Origin: Dyella sp. OK004
GTDB taxonomy: Bacteria > Pseudomonadota > Gammaproteobacteria > Xanthomonadales > Rhodanobacteraceae
Length of the DNA: 64,000 nt
Assembly: GCF_900114495.1 (NCBI RefSeq)
Contig: NZ_FOZI01000001.1
Coordinates: forward strand, 267,469 to 331,468
Reading direction: 5' to 3'
Under the pieces are notes generated by a model. That model was not told where the DNA came from, did not search any database, and was given only the letters and a program-made list of their open reading frames with translations. Of this stretch, positions 26,642 through 34,317 are shown piece after piece. How positions within the stretch are numbered: position 1 is the stretch's first letter; every line of letters begins with the position of its first letter. The position numbers and the translations under genes are program-made.

Positions 26642-28606
26642 TTAGTGGAACTGATCGCTTGCGGGCGCCCATGAGGTGGGTGCGGTCGTTGCTTTTGCGG
26701 GCTGGCTGCGCCCCGCCGGCAGGCGATCGTCCACGCAGCCCGGAGGCAGTGGGCCGCCGGCGACTTTCGCGGTGGCGCACTGGGCGCTGTTGTCGAGTTT
26801 GATGGCGCTGACAGGAGCGGTGGTGCTTGCTGGTGCCGGTGGCACCAGCGGATTCGCCGGTGCGAGTTTCATTTTTTCGTAGACCTCGTCATCGACGGGC
26901 TTGGGCGGTGGGTCGCCGTTGCCGCAACCGAACAGCGCCATCGGGAACAGGGGCATCACGACGCATTCGACGCGCACGCCGCGCGGCAGGTGGAAGGTGT
27001 GGCGTACGGTCGTTTTTTCAACAGCGTGGCGCAGAGCGGTGTCGATCGAGCTTTCGCCTTCGGGCGTCCAGTCCTGTTCGAAGCGTGTGGCCTTGTAGCC
27101 GATGTTTGGCGTGCCGTGCGCCATGATTTCGGTGTTGCCGTGCGGCTGCAGCTGGACGTAGGTACCGCCCGGGCCGTTGTTCTGATTGCCTTGGCCGCTA
27201 CCCTGCCCGCTGCTGTTCTGGCCGTCGCCCTGGCCGGGCGGCAGCGCGAGATTCAGCCCACTTTTTCCGCCGGTGCTCGGCGATGAAGTCACACCATTGG
27301 GTGAGCTGCCCGGCGTACCCGTTTCGCTGCCTTGCGGTGTGGCATTGGGTGCGGTGCTCTTGCCGGTGTCGGCGTTTTGCGCGGTTTCGCTGGATGCGGC
27401 GCTGCTCTTGGGACCTGTCGCTGCACTGGCCGCCGTGGTCTCGGCTGCTGCGGCCTCCTGGCTCGACGATTTGGCGGCCTCGGCGCTGGCGGTGGGCTCG
27501 ACGGTGACTTGCGGACGTTCGAGCGTGGGTTTGCGATCGAGTGCGATGGCCTTGGGCGCGACGGTTTCCAGACGCGGCGCCTGCGGCTTCTCCAGACTCG
27601 GCTGCGCGTTCTCCGGCAACGGCACGGCTTCCAATTGTGTTTCGGCGACGCGGATCGATGGCGCCTGGATGCGCGGCTGTTCGCGCGGCACAACGGCGGT
27701 GGTGACGCTGGCCGGCGCCTGCAGGTTCACCGTGGGCGCGGCCTGCGCAGGCAATGGAACAGCCTGCAATTCCGGCTCGGTCGGCGCGGCCGCGACTTCC
27801 GCATGCGCTAGCTGCGGCAGACTGGCCGTGGTGGGTTTGGGCACAGCACGTTCCATCGCAATGGTGGGCGCAGTGACGTTGGGCGCGGATTGCGGCGGCA
27901 CTTCGGGCATCGCCAGCGACGCGGGCGGTGGCACCGGTTGATTGCCTTCGACCTGCGGCTTGCGCACCGGCTCTGGCTGGAATTTCGGTGGCACCGGCTG
28001 CGGCGCGGGCGGCGTCTGCAGACTCACTTGCGGCGGCTCGACGGCAGTCGGCACCGGTTGCAGCTCGGGGGCCGGCGCGGGCTTGGGCAAGGTTACGGTC
28101 GGCTGCGGTGCGGCGACGGCTTCGGGCTTGGGCGCGCTCGGGCGCGCCTTGACGACTACCACCGGCGTTTCAATAGCCGGCACCGGCACGGGCGCCAACT
28201 CGGCATCGGTGCGTGTGGCGGACGCGTTGTTACTGCGAGTGCGCACCACGCTGGGCGCGCTGCTGCCGCGATGGACCGGACCGACTTCCTTCGGCGGCGT
28301 GCCGCGCACCGGTGGAGGCGGCGGCGGTTCTTCTTTTTTCTTTTCGATCAGCCGCACTTGCAGCGCGGGGGTGTGCGATTCGGGCAAATCTTCCAGCTCA
28401 TACGCCGGCCCCAGGATCATGCCGACCAGCACCAACAGATGCACCAACAGCGTACCGACGAAACCGAGCACGCGCAGCCAGCGCTCGCGCGGACGCTCCT
28501 GCCGGCGCCGGCGATAGACCGCCGCCTGCGTAGCCGCCTCGCGCGGCGAAGGCAGCGACACCGTCGAGCGTGCGGCGCGAGTGGGTTCCGTGGGTGGCAA
28601 GGGCAT
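26642..28606 (-). CDS. TonB-like proline-rich membrane protein, long paralogue
   Basis: A 654-residue protein of unrecognised family with TonB-like architecture. A basic cytoplasmic tail (RRRRQERPRERW) leads into one transmembrane helix at about residues 47-65 (VLGFVGTLLVHLLVLVGMIL). A very long Pro/Ala/Val-rich periplasmic stretch follows, with KKKEEPPPPPP and loose repeats of the AVPLP type, then a Gly/Asn/Gln-rich link. A C-terminal domain at about residues 500-580 (YKATRFEQDWTPEGES, HAVEKTTVRHTFHLPRGVRVEC) is shared with the next gene upstream. The C-terminal domain is not recognisable TonB. It may span the periplasm and contact the outer membrane; function is unknown. Confidence 0.72.
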   Translation of the reverse strand: MPLPPTEPTRAARSTVSLPSPREAATQAAVYRRRRQERPRERWLRVLGFVGTLLVHLLVLVGMILGPAYELEDLPESHTPALQVRLIEKKKEEPPPPPPVRGTPPKEVGPVHRGSSAPSVVRTRSNNASATRTDAELAPVPVPAIETPVVVVKARPSAPKPEAVAAPQPTVTLPKPAPAPELQPVPTAVEPPQVSLQTPPAPQPVPPKFQPEPVRKPQVEGNQPVPPPASLAMPEVPPQSAPNVTAPTIAMERAVPKPTTASLPQLAHAEVAAAPTEPELQAVPLPAQAAPTVNLQAPASVTTAVVPREQPRIQAPSIRVAETQLEAVPLPENAQPSLEKPQAPRLETVAPKAIALDRKPTLERPQVTVEPTASAEAAKSSSQEAAAAETTAASAATGPKSSAASSETAQNADTGKSTAPNATPQGSETGTPGSSPNGVTSSPSTGGKSGLNLALPPGQGDGQNSSGQGSGQGNQNNGPGGTYVQLQPHGNTEIMAHGTPNIGYKATRFEQDWTPEGESSIDTALRHAVEKTTVRHTFHLPRGVRVECVVMPLFPMALFGCGNGDPPPKPVDDEVYEKMKLAPANPLVPPAPASTTAPVSAIKLDNSAQCATAKVAGGPLPPGCVDDRLPAGRSQPAKATTAPTSWAPASDQFH

Positions 28607-28673
28607 GCGCGCAAGTGTAGCGGGCGATACCGGGATTCTGGACAGGCGGCGTCAGGCTAAGCCCCTCTCCCCT

Positions 28674-28818
28674 CGGCGACCCGAAGGTAGTCCCCGTGGG
28701 AGAGAGGGGTTGGGGTGAGGGTTCCGCGCTTGCGACAGACTTCATCGTAGTCACTCTACCGAACCCTCATCCGCCTGCCGGCACCTTCTCTCCCACGGGG
28801 ACTACCTTCGGGTCGCCG
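28674..28818. repeat. 32-bp perfect inverted repeat between the two TonB-like genes
   Basis: The arm at 28674-28705 (CGGCGACCCGAAGGTAGTCC...) is exactly complementary to 28787-28818, with an 81-nt spacer carrying a GC-rich CCCTCACC-type unit. Confidence 0.8.
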
Positions 28819-28849
28819 AACGGAGAAGGATTCCAATAGATACGTTGCT

Positions 28850-29638
28850 TCAGTGCTTGGCTTCCCGCTCGCGCAACTCCGCATCCACCGAGCGGTTCGG
28901 GGTATCCACCGGACACCCGTGCGGCAGCGGCTTGCCATCGCGGTAGATGGCGATGCATTCCGCCTCGCTTGGCGGCTTGGGCGGGTTCGGTGACGGTGCG
29001 AGCAATGAAGACGGTGCCATGTTGAGGCGCTCGTCGCCGTCCTTGGCGGAAGGCGGTGGCGGTGGATCGCCGCCGCAGCCGCCGACGAACAACGCCACGG
29101 TGCAATGAATCCGCACGCCCGGCGCGACATGGAAGGTGTGCTTGACCGTGGCCTTCTCGACCACCTTGCGCAATGCGCTGTCGACTATGTCCTCACCGCG
29201 GTCCCAATCTTTATCGAAACGCGTGGCCTGGTACTTCACCGGGCTGCTGTGCTGCATCACCTTGGTGTCGCCATCCACCCCGCGCGCCACGTAGTCCGGC
29301 GTCGGTGCGGGCGACGGATTCGCCGCAGGCATCAGCGGCCTGCCATTAGCGTCGAACAACTGCGGGCGTGGCGCCGTGCTCGACGAGGATGCCGGTAGGC
29401 TCACGCTCATCGCGTTCTTCGCAGGCGCCTCGTGCACCACCGGCGCGGGACGTGGTGCCGGTGGCGGGGGCGGCGGTAGAGGTGTTTCCGGAGGCGGCGC
29501 ACTCGGTGCTGCCGCCTTCGGGCGGGGGATCAGGCGCACTTGCAGCGCATCGCCTCTGCGCTCATGCACTGTTTCGAGGAATGGCTGCGGCCGCATCTCC
29601 CACCAGATGATGCCTACAAACAGCAGGTGCAGCAGCAA
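28850..29638 (-). CDS. TonB-like proline-rich membrane protein, short paralogue (5' end uncertain)
   Basis: A protein with the same plan as the long paralogue: a transmembrane helix (LLHLLFVGIIWW), the matching GDALQVRLIPR, a Pro-rich segment (PPPETPLPPPPPPAP), and the shared C-terminal domain (YQATRFDKDWDRGED, KVVEKATVKHTFHVAPGVRIHC). The only standard start in frame is the TTG at 29638, which cuts the helix short. The frame stays open and coding-like upstream, with RWRKPPRDRRRLWAG matching the basic tail of the paralogue. No ATG, GTG or TTG occurs there, but an ATC at 29803 is preceded by AAGGGAAG. Either a non-standard start or a sequence error is likely. Function is unknown. Confidence 0.65.
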   Translation of the reverse strand: MLLHLLFVGIIWWEMRPQPFLETVHERRGDALQVRLIPRPKAAAPSAPPPETPLPPPPPPAPRPAPVVHEAPAKNAMSVSLPASSSSTAPRPQLFDANGRPLMPAANPSPAPTPDYVARGVDGDTKVMQHSSPVKYQATRFDKDWDRGEDIVDSALRKVVEKATVKHTFHVAPGVRIHCTVALFVGGCGGDPPPPPSAKDGDERLNMAPSSLLAPSPNPPKPPSEAECIAIYRDGKPLPHGCPVDTPNRSVDAELREREAKH

Positions 29639-30107
29639 GGTGATGGCAAGGCCCGCCCACAGCCGCCGGCGATCGCGCGGCGGCTTGCGCCAGCGCAGCT
29701 GGTGCAGCAGGGCACGGGTCGGGCCGTCCAGGGGAGCCAGGCCGCGGGCGGCGGCATCGGGCGCCGTCCAGCGGTGATGTTCGACTTGCGATGGGTGTTC
29801 GATGGGGCTTCCCTTCGATGCATGGGGAGCGCACGGGCCTGGCCTTCCGGGCCGGCATGCGGGTCTCGTAAGACAAATCCCGGCCGTTGGGGTTCCCCTG
29901 CCCCGCAGTGCAACTTGACCCTGCCACGCGATCGCTCAAGGCTATGCGGACGGCGCCACGCGCCGTATCCCGCCATGACCGCCCCCGCGTCCTACACGCC
30001 AGGACGACCATGACGGCCCGCCATCGTCAGCCGCCATGCGCGGCGTCGTGCGGCGCCGCAGGTCAACGCCGGCACGATCCCGCGCCTCTGTAGAGGAGGG
30101 TCGCATC

Positions 30108-32147
30108 GTGTCGTACAACACGGAAAACATCCGCAACATCGCGCTCGCCGGCCACGCCGGTTCCGGCAAGACCACCTTGTTCGAGGCCTTGCTGCAAGCC
30201 GGCGGCGTCATCCAGAGCCAGGGCTCGGTCGAGCGCGGCACCACGCAATCGGACACCGACAGCCAGGAAAAGGCACGCGGCCATTCCATCGACAGCTGCA
30301 TTGCCGGCATCGATCGCGCCCACTGCCATATCAACCTGATCGACACCGCCGGCTACGCGGATTTCCGCGGCGCCACCCTTGCCTCCTTCGCCGCCGTAGA
30401 AACCGTAGCCGTCGTGGTCAATGCCATCAACGGCATCGAGTACGGCACCCGCCGCATGATGGAGCGCGCCAAGGAACGCGGCGTCGCGCGCGTGCTGGTG
30501 GTCAACAAGATCGATTTCGAAGGCGCACGGCTCGGCATGCTGGTGGACGCGCTGCGCGAGGAGTTCGGCAACGAATGCCTGCCGGTGAATCTCCCCGCAC
30601 AAGGTGGCAAGCTGGTGCTGGACTGCTTTTTCCACCGCGATGGCACCACCGATTTCTCCTCACTGGCCGAAGCGCACCAGCGCATCCTCGACCAGGTCGT
30701 TGAGATCAACGAAAACGTGATGGGCACCTACCTTGATGCCGGCGAAGCATCGCTCACTCCGGAGCAATTGCACGACGCCTTCGAGCAATGCCTGCGCGAA
30801 GGCCACCTCGTGCCGATCTGCTTCGTCAGCGCGCGCACCGGCGCTGGCGTGAACGAACTGCTGGAGCTGGCAGACAAGCTGCTGCCCAATCCGGCCGAAG
30901 GCAATCCCCCACCCTTCCTCAACGCGGAGAACCAGCCGATCGACGTCAGCACCGATCCGGCGAAGCATGTGATCGCCGACGTATTCAAGATCGTCAACGA
31001 TCCTTTCGTGGGCAAGCTCGGCGTGTTTCGCGTGTGGCAAGGCACGATCCGCAAAGACACGCAGCTATTCATCGACGATGGACGCAAACCGTTCAAGGTG
31101 GGGCATCTGTTTCGCCTCAGCGGGAAGACGCATGTGGAAATCGACCAGGCGATTCCCGGTGATATTGCGGCGGTGGCGAAGGTGGAAGAAATCCACTTCG
31201 ACGCCGTGCTGCATGACTCGCACGACGAGGACCGCATCCATCTCACGCCGCTGCGCTTCCCGCAGCCGATGTTCGGCCTCGCGCTGGAGCCGAAGCACAA
31301 AGGCCAGGAGCAGAAACTCTCGCAAGCGCTGCTGCGGCTGTCCGAGGAAGACCCCTGCTTCCGCATGGAACACCACAAGGAGCTCAACGAAACGGTGATC
31401 CGCGGCCTCTCCGATCTGCATCTGAAAGTGATGCTTGAGCGCATGAAAGAGCGCTACGGCGTGGAAGTCGTCACCCACCCGCCGCGCATCGCCTATCGCG
31501 AAACCATCGCCGGCCATGCCGAAGGCCATCATCGCCACAAGAAACAGACCGGCGGCGCCGGCCAGTTCGGCGAGGTGTTCCTGCGCGTGGAACCGCTGGA
31601 ACGCGGCAGCGGTTTTGAGTTCGTCGACGCGGTGAAAGGCGGCGTCATTCCCGGCCAGTTCCTGCCTGCCATCGAGAAAGGCGTACGGCAGGCGATGGAG
31701 CATGGCGCGGTCGCGGGCTTTCCGTTGCAGGATCTGCGCGTCACCGTCTACGACGGTAAATATCACCCGGTCGACTCGAAGGAAGTGGCCTTCGTCAGCG
31801 CCGGCAAGAAAGCCTTTCTCGACGCAGTGGGCAAGGCGCGTCCGATCGTGCTGGAGCCCATCGTGGATGTGGAAGTGGCGATTCCCGAATCGAACGTGGG
31901 CGACGTCACCGGCGGCCTCGCCGGCAAACGCGCGCGCATTCTCGGCACCGATACCCAGCGCGGCGGCGAGCTGGTGATCAGGGCGCAGGCGCCGCTGGCC
32001 GAACTCACCGACTACCCCACCGAACTCAAAGCCATGACCGGCGGCCGCGGCCGCTACAGCCTGGACCTGAGCCACTACGAACCGGTGCCGCCGCCAGTGC
32101 AAAGGCAGCTCAGCGAGGCGTGGAAGCCCAAGGTCGAGGAAGACTGA
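30108..32147 (+). CDS. Elongation factor G-like translational GTPase
   Basis: A 679-residue EF-G paralogue. The GTPase domain has the P-loop GHAGSGKTTL, DTAGYADF (G3) and NKIDF (G4). EF-G domains II to V follow, with domain IV beginning KKQTGGAGQFGEVFLRVEP and domain V ending RGRYSLDLSHYEPVPP. The N-terminal sequence and lack of the usual long insertions place it with the secondary EF-G-like proteins rather than the ribosomal-operon FusA. Such paralogues have roles in ribosome handling or stress that are not well set. It starts with GTG at 30108, well placed after GAGGAGGG. It ends four bases from the convergent hydrolase gene. Confidence 0.9.
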   Translation: MSYNTENIRNIALAGHAGSGKTTLFEALLQAGGVIQSQGSVERGTTQSDTDSQEKARGHSIDSCIAGIDRAHCHINLIDTAGYADFRGATLASFAAVETVAVVVNAINGIEYGTRRMMERAKERGVARVLVVNKIDFEGARLGMLVDALREEFGNECLPVNLPAQGGKLVLDCFFHRDGTTDFSSLAEAHQRILDQVVEINENVMGTYLDAGEASLTPEQLHDAFEQCLREGHLVPICFVSARTGAGVNELLELADKLLPNPAEGNPPPFLNAENQPIDVSTDPAKHVIADVFKIVNDPFVGKLGVFRVWQGTIRKDTQLFIDDGRKPFKVGHLFRLSGKTHVEIDQAIPGDIAAVAKVEEIHFDAVLHDSHDEDRIHLTPLRFPQPMFGLALEPKHKGQEQKLSQALLRLSEEDPCFRMEHHKELNETVIRGLSDLHLKVMLERMKERYGVEVVTHPPRIAYRETIAGHAEGHHRHKKQTGGAGQFGEVFLRVEPLERGSGFEFVDAVKGGVIPGQFLPAIEKGVRQAMEHGAVAGFPLQDLRVTVYDGKYHPVDSKEVAFVSAGKKAFLDAVGKARPIVLEPIVDVEVAIPESNVGDVTGGLAGKRARILGTDTQRGGELVIRAQAPLAELTDYPTELKAMTGGRGRYSLDLSHYEPVPPPVQRQLSEAWKPKVEED

Positions 32148-32151
32148 GCCG

Positions 32152-33240
32152 TTAGCTGCCGTCGTCTGTCAGAAAGCCAGTCACCACATCGAGTAAGCGA
32201 TCGCGCCCGTGCTGGGCGCGATCGAGATGCACCAGGTGAGTGGCATCGGGTAGGGTCAACAATTGCACGCTGCGTGCGTGCGATGCATCGTGCGCGAATC
32301 CCGTGGCGTCTTCCGGCCGGCTCCAGAAGTCGAGCTGCGAGCGAATGACCAGGACGCGTGCCGTGATCGATGACGCGTCGAACAGCCGACGCCCATTGGC
32401 TTGATAAAAGCTGTCTTCGAGCGCGCCCAGCGGAGCCCGGAAACTGGGTGGGGTGGTCGATGATGCATCCGGATCGCTGGCGATGGCCGCCGCGCCATAC
32501 GCTTCGGCGACCGCCGGATCGCGCCAGCTCGCCTTGTCCTCCACCGGAATGGAACGATCCCACACAGGAAACAGCTGCGCCGCGGTGTAGCGCGCGTAGC
32601 CGCCGACATCGGGAACCAGGCGTCCGGGATGCTGTGGATCGCTGAGACTGCTGCCAGGCCCGAGCATCGCGTGGGCCGACGTGCCGCCATATAGCGCGTT
32701 CAACAACACCAGATGGCCGACCCGCTCCGGATGCAGCGATGCGTAATAGGCCACCCACATGCCTCCGGTCGCCCACCCTAGCAACGCAACCGTGGCGTGC
32801 CCGCTGCGCCGGCTTGCCGCCCGAACTACCGCATCGAGATCGCGCACTACTTCGTAGCCGCGCGAAAGCGGCGGGCTCGCTTCGGCCGGCTTGCTCATCG
32901 CCACGGGGCGGTCGGAGCCGCCATAACCGCGTGCATCCATCACGTAGACCGGGCGCTGCGTGCGGCGGGCCAGATCCGCCGCCAGCGAGCCGCCCGGCAC
33001 CGGCAAGTCGAATGAAGCAATGCCGGGAACGCGCGCACCATGCACCAGGATCAATGGCTCGCCAGAGGCATGGCCGCGCACGGCCACCTGCCGCACGTGG
33101 ATGCCCACGCCATCCTCAGTCGTCACGCGGAAATCGGTGCGGAGCACCGCGTCATCGGCAGCCCAGGCTCCGGCCGGTATGACCGCCAGAGCCATGCACA
33201 CCAGCCATTTCCCCCACCGGACGTTCGCGATGCCATGCAT
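32152..33240 (-). CDS. Periplasmic alpha/beta-hydrolase homologue without nucleophile Ser
   Basis: A 362-residue protein with a Sec signal peptide ending AGAWAADD. It has the alpha/beta-hydrolase core: LILVHGARVPG (oxyanion), YVMDARGYGGSD, and the elbow VALLGWATGGMWVAYYASLHPERV. In active relatives the elbow is G-x-S-x-G-G (for example GWSTGG); here the nucleophile position is Ala (codon GCG). The Asp in SQLDFWS and the His in ATHLVHLD remain. It may be a binding or pseudo-enzyme, or use another residue such as the neighbouring Thr. It converges on the EF-G-like gene and is followed upstream by a divergent Gre-like gene. Confidence 0.83.
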   Translation of the reverse strand: MHGIANVRWGKWLVCMALAVIPAGAWAADDAVLRTDFRVTTEDGVGIHVRQVAVRGHASGEPLILVHGARVPGIASFDLPVPGGSLAADLARRTQRPVYVMDARGYGGSDRPVAMSKPAEASPPLSRGYEVVRDLDAVVRAASRRSGHATVALLGWATGGMWVAYYASLHPERVGHLVLLNALYGGTSAHAMLGPGSSLSDPQHPGRLVPDVGGYARYTAAQLFPVWDRSIPVEDKASWRDPAVAEAYGAAAIASDPDASSTTPPSFRAPLGALEDSFYQANGRRLFDASSITARVLVIRSQLDFWSRPEDATGFAHDASHARSVQLLTLPDATHLVHLDRAQHGRDRLLDVVTGFLTDDGS

Positions 33241-33425
33241 GGTCGACTCCAGCCAGATCCAGCAACGGACGATCCTATAGAACTACCGTAAATATCACGT
33301 GCCGTTAGCGCTACAGGCCACCTGCTGGACGTAACAAATGGACCCCGCGACGGCTTGATGCCTTGCTATGGCGCTGCCATGTCAGCAAGCGGATGATGTG
33401 CCAGTCAGGCACAGGAGAACGTCCG

Positions 33426-33929
33426 ATGAGCCGGGCTTTTGTAAAAGATGCCGACGACAACGCCAACAGCGCGCTGCCGGACATCCCGCTAAGCGAACAC
33501 CCCAACTACGTCACGCCGCGCGGTCTGCAACAACTGCGCGAGCGCCTGGCTGCGACTCAGACGCGCCGCGACGCCATCAAAGCCGCCGAGGAGGCACTCG
33601 GCCAGCAGAGCGAACTGGCCGCGGTCGAGCGCGACCTGCGCTGGCTCACCACCCGCGTCTCCAGCGCCATCGAGATCGACCTTGCCCAGCAGCCGCGGGA
33701 TCGCGTGGCTTTTGGCGCCACCGTGACCGTGGACACCGGCGAAGGCGAGCATCGCTACCGCATCGTCGGCGAAGAGGAAGCCGATGCCGAGCATGGCCTG
33801 GTCAGCTATGTGTCGCCGCTGGCCCGCGCACTGATCGGTGCGCGCGTCGGCGAGGAAGTGGTGTGGCATCGCCCAGCGGGCGACATGCGGGTGGAGGTGG
33901 TGGCGATTGATTACGGGGATGACACGTAA
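33426..33929 (+). CDS. GreA/GreB-family protein with short coiled coil
   Basis: A 167-residue member of the Gre transcript-cleavage/elongation-factor family. The C-terminal FKBP-like domain is clear (RVAFGATVTVDTGEGEHRYRIVG, ISYVSPLARALIG-like VSYVSPLARALIG). The N-terminal coiled coil is about 14 residues shorter than in GreA or GreB. It lacks the GDxSENAxY tip whose Asp holds the catalytic magnesium in the RNA polymerase secondary channel; the nearest match is GQQSELAAVERDL. It is therefore unlikely to be a normal cleavage factor and may compete for the channel. AGGAGAA precedes the ATG at 33426. Confidence 0.83.
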   Translation: MSRAFVKDADDNANSALPDIPLSEHPNYVTPRGLQQLRERLAATQTRRDAIKAAEEALGQQSELAAVERDLRWLTTRVSSAIEIDLAQQPRDRVAFGATVTVDTGEGEHRYRIVGEEEADAEHGLVSYVSPLARALIGARVGEEVVWHRPAGDMRVEVVAIDYGDDT

Positions 33930-33977
33930 GCACCGGATACCACCTTCACGGGCGTGTATCGATAAAGCAGGTTGCGA

Positions 33978-34127
33978 TCAGTTGCTTGCCACAACTGCAA
34001 CCGCCGCCTGACTCGCAGCCACATTCGATACGGTGGTCTTCGCGGTGAGCATCGCACCCAGGGTCAGTGCGCAGACCAGCAGGCAGGCGGCGAACAGGCT
34101 ATGCAGCATCACAGTCTCGAATTTCAT
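33978..34127 (-). CDS. 49-residue membrane or secreted peptide, sigma-54 promoter
   Basis: The peptide MKFETVMLHSLFAACLLVCA continues with a hydrophobic run to about residue 28 and then a small Ala/Val/Ser/Thr-rich tail (TVSNVAASQAAVAVVASN). The start at 34127 is chosen because AAGGAGAA precedes it by six bases; the frame is open further upstream but without signals. It may be a single-pass membrane peptide or a cleaved signal plus a short secreted tail. A near-consensus sigma-54 promoter and dyad repeats lie just upstream, which makes it a real, tightly controlled gene. No family function is known to me. Confidence 0.7.
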   Translation of the reverse strand: MKFETVMLHSLFAACLLVCALTLGAMLTAKTTVSNVAASQAAVAVVASN

Positions 34128-34171
34128 GGTGGTTCTCCTTGCTGAGGTTTTGAGGCTTTCGAGATAGATAT

Positions 34172-34188
34172 GGCAAAGCCCGTGCCAA
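34172..34188 (-). promoter_or_regulatory. Sigma-54 promoter of the 49-aa peptide gene
   Basis: Read on the minus strand: TTGGCACGGGCTTTGCC, which matches the sigma-54 consensus TGGCAC-N5-TTGC exactly at the key bases. Transcription would begin near 34160, leaving a leader of about 33 nt that holds the ribosome-binding site. Confidence 0.8.
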
Positions 34189-34199
34189 CCCGGAGAATC

Positions 34200-34310
34200 C
34201 TTGGGAAGCCGCATTCCCAAGCCATTTCGTAAAAATCGTCCGCGCAAGGAACGCTGTCCGCGGACGGTGGCGATGTTTGTCCGGACATGACCGGACAGCG
34301 GACGGTGGCG
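34200..34310. promoter_or_regulatory. Dyad cluster, candidate enhancer sites for the sigma-54 promoter
   Basis: An 8-bp dyad CTTGGGAA / TTCCCAAG (34200-34221), TGTCCGCGGACGGTGGCG (34255-34272), TGTCCGG-N6-CCGGACA (34278-34297) and a repeat of CGGACGGTGGCG at about 34299-34310. The spacing, 20 to 130 bp upstream of the sigma-54 element, suits an enhancer-binding activator. The activator is not identifiable here. Confidence 0.5.
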
Positions 34311-34317
34311 TGTCTGG

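Noticed and set aside
27186-27941. 251-residue plus-strand frame opposite the proline-rich TonB-like gene
   Set aside because: The low-complexity Pro/Ala codons give a Gly/Ala/Cys-rich antisense frame; no supporting signals. The minus-strand reading has a conserved paralogue.
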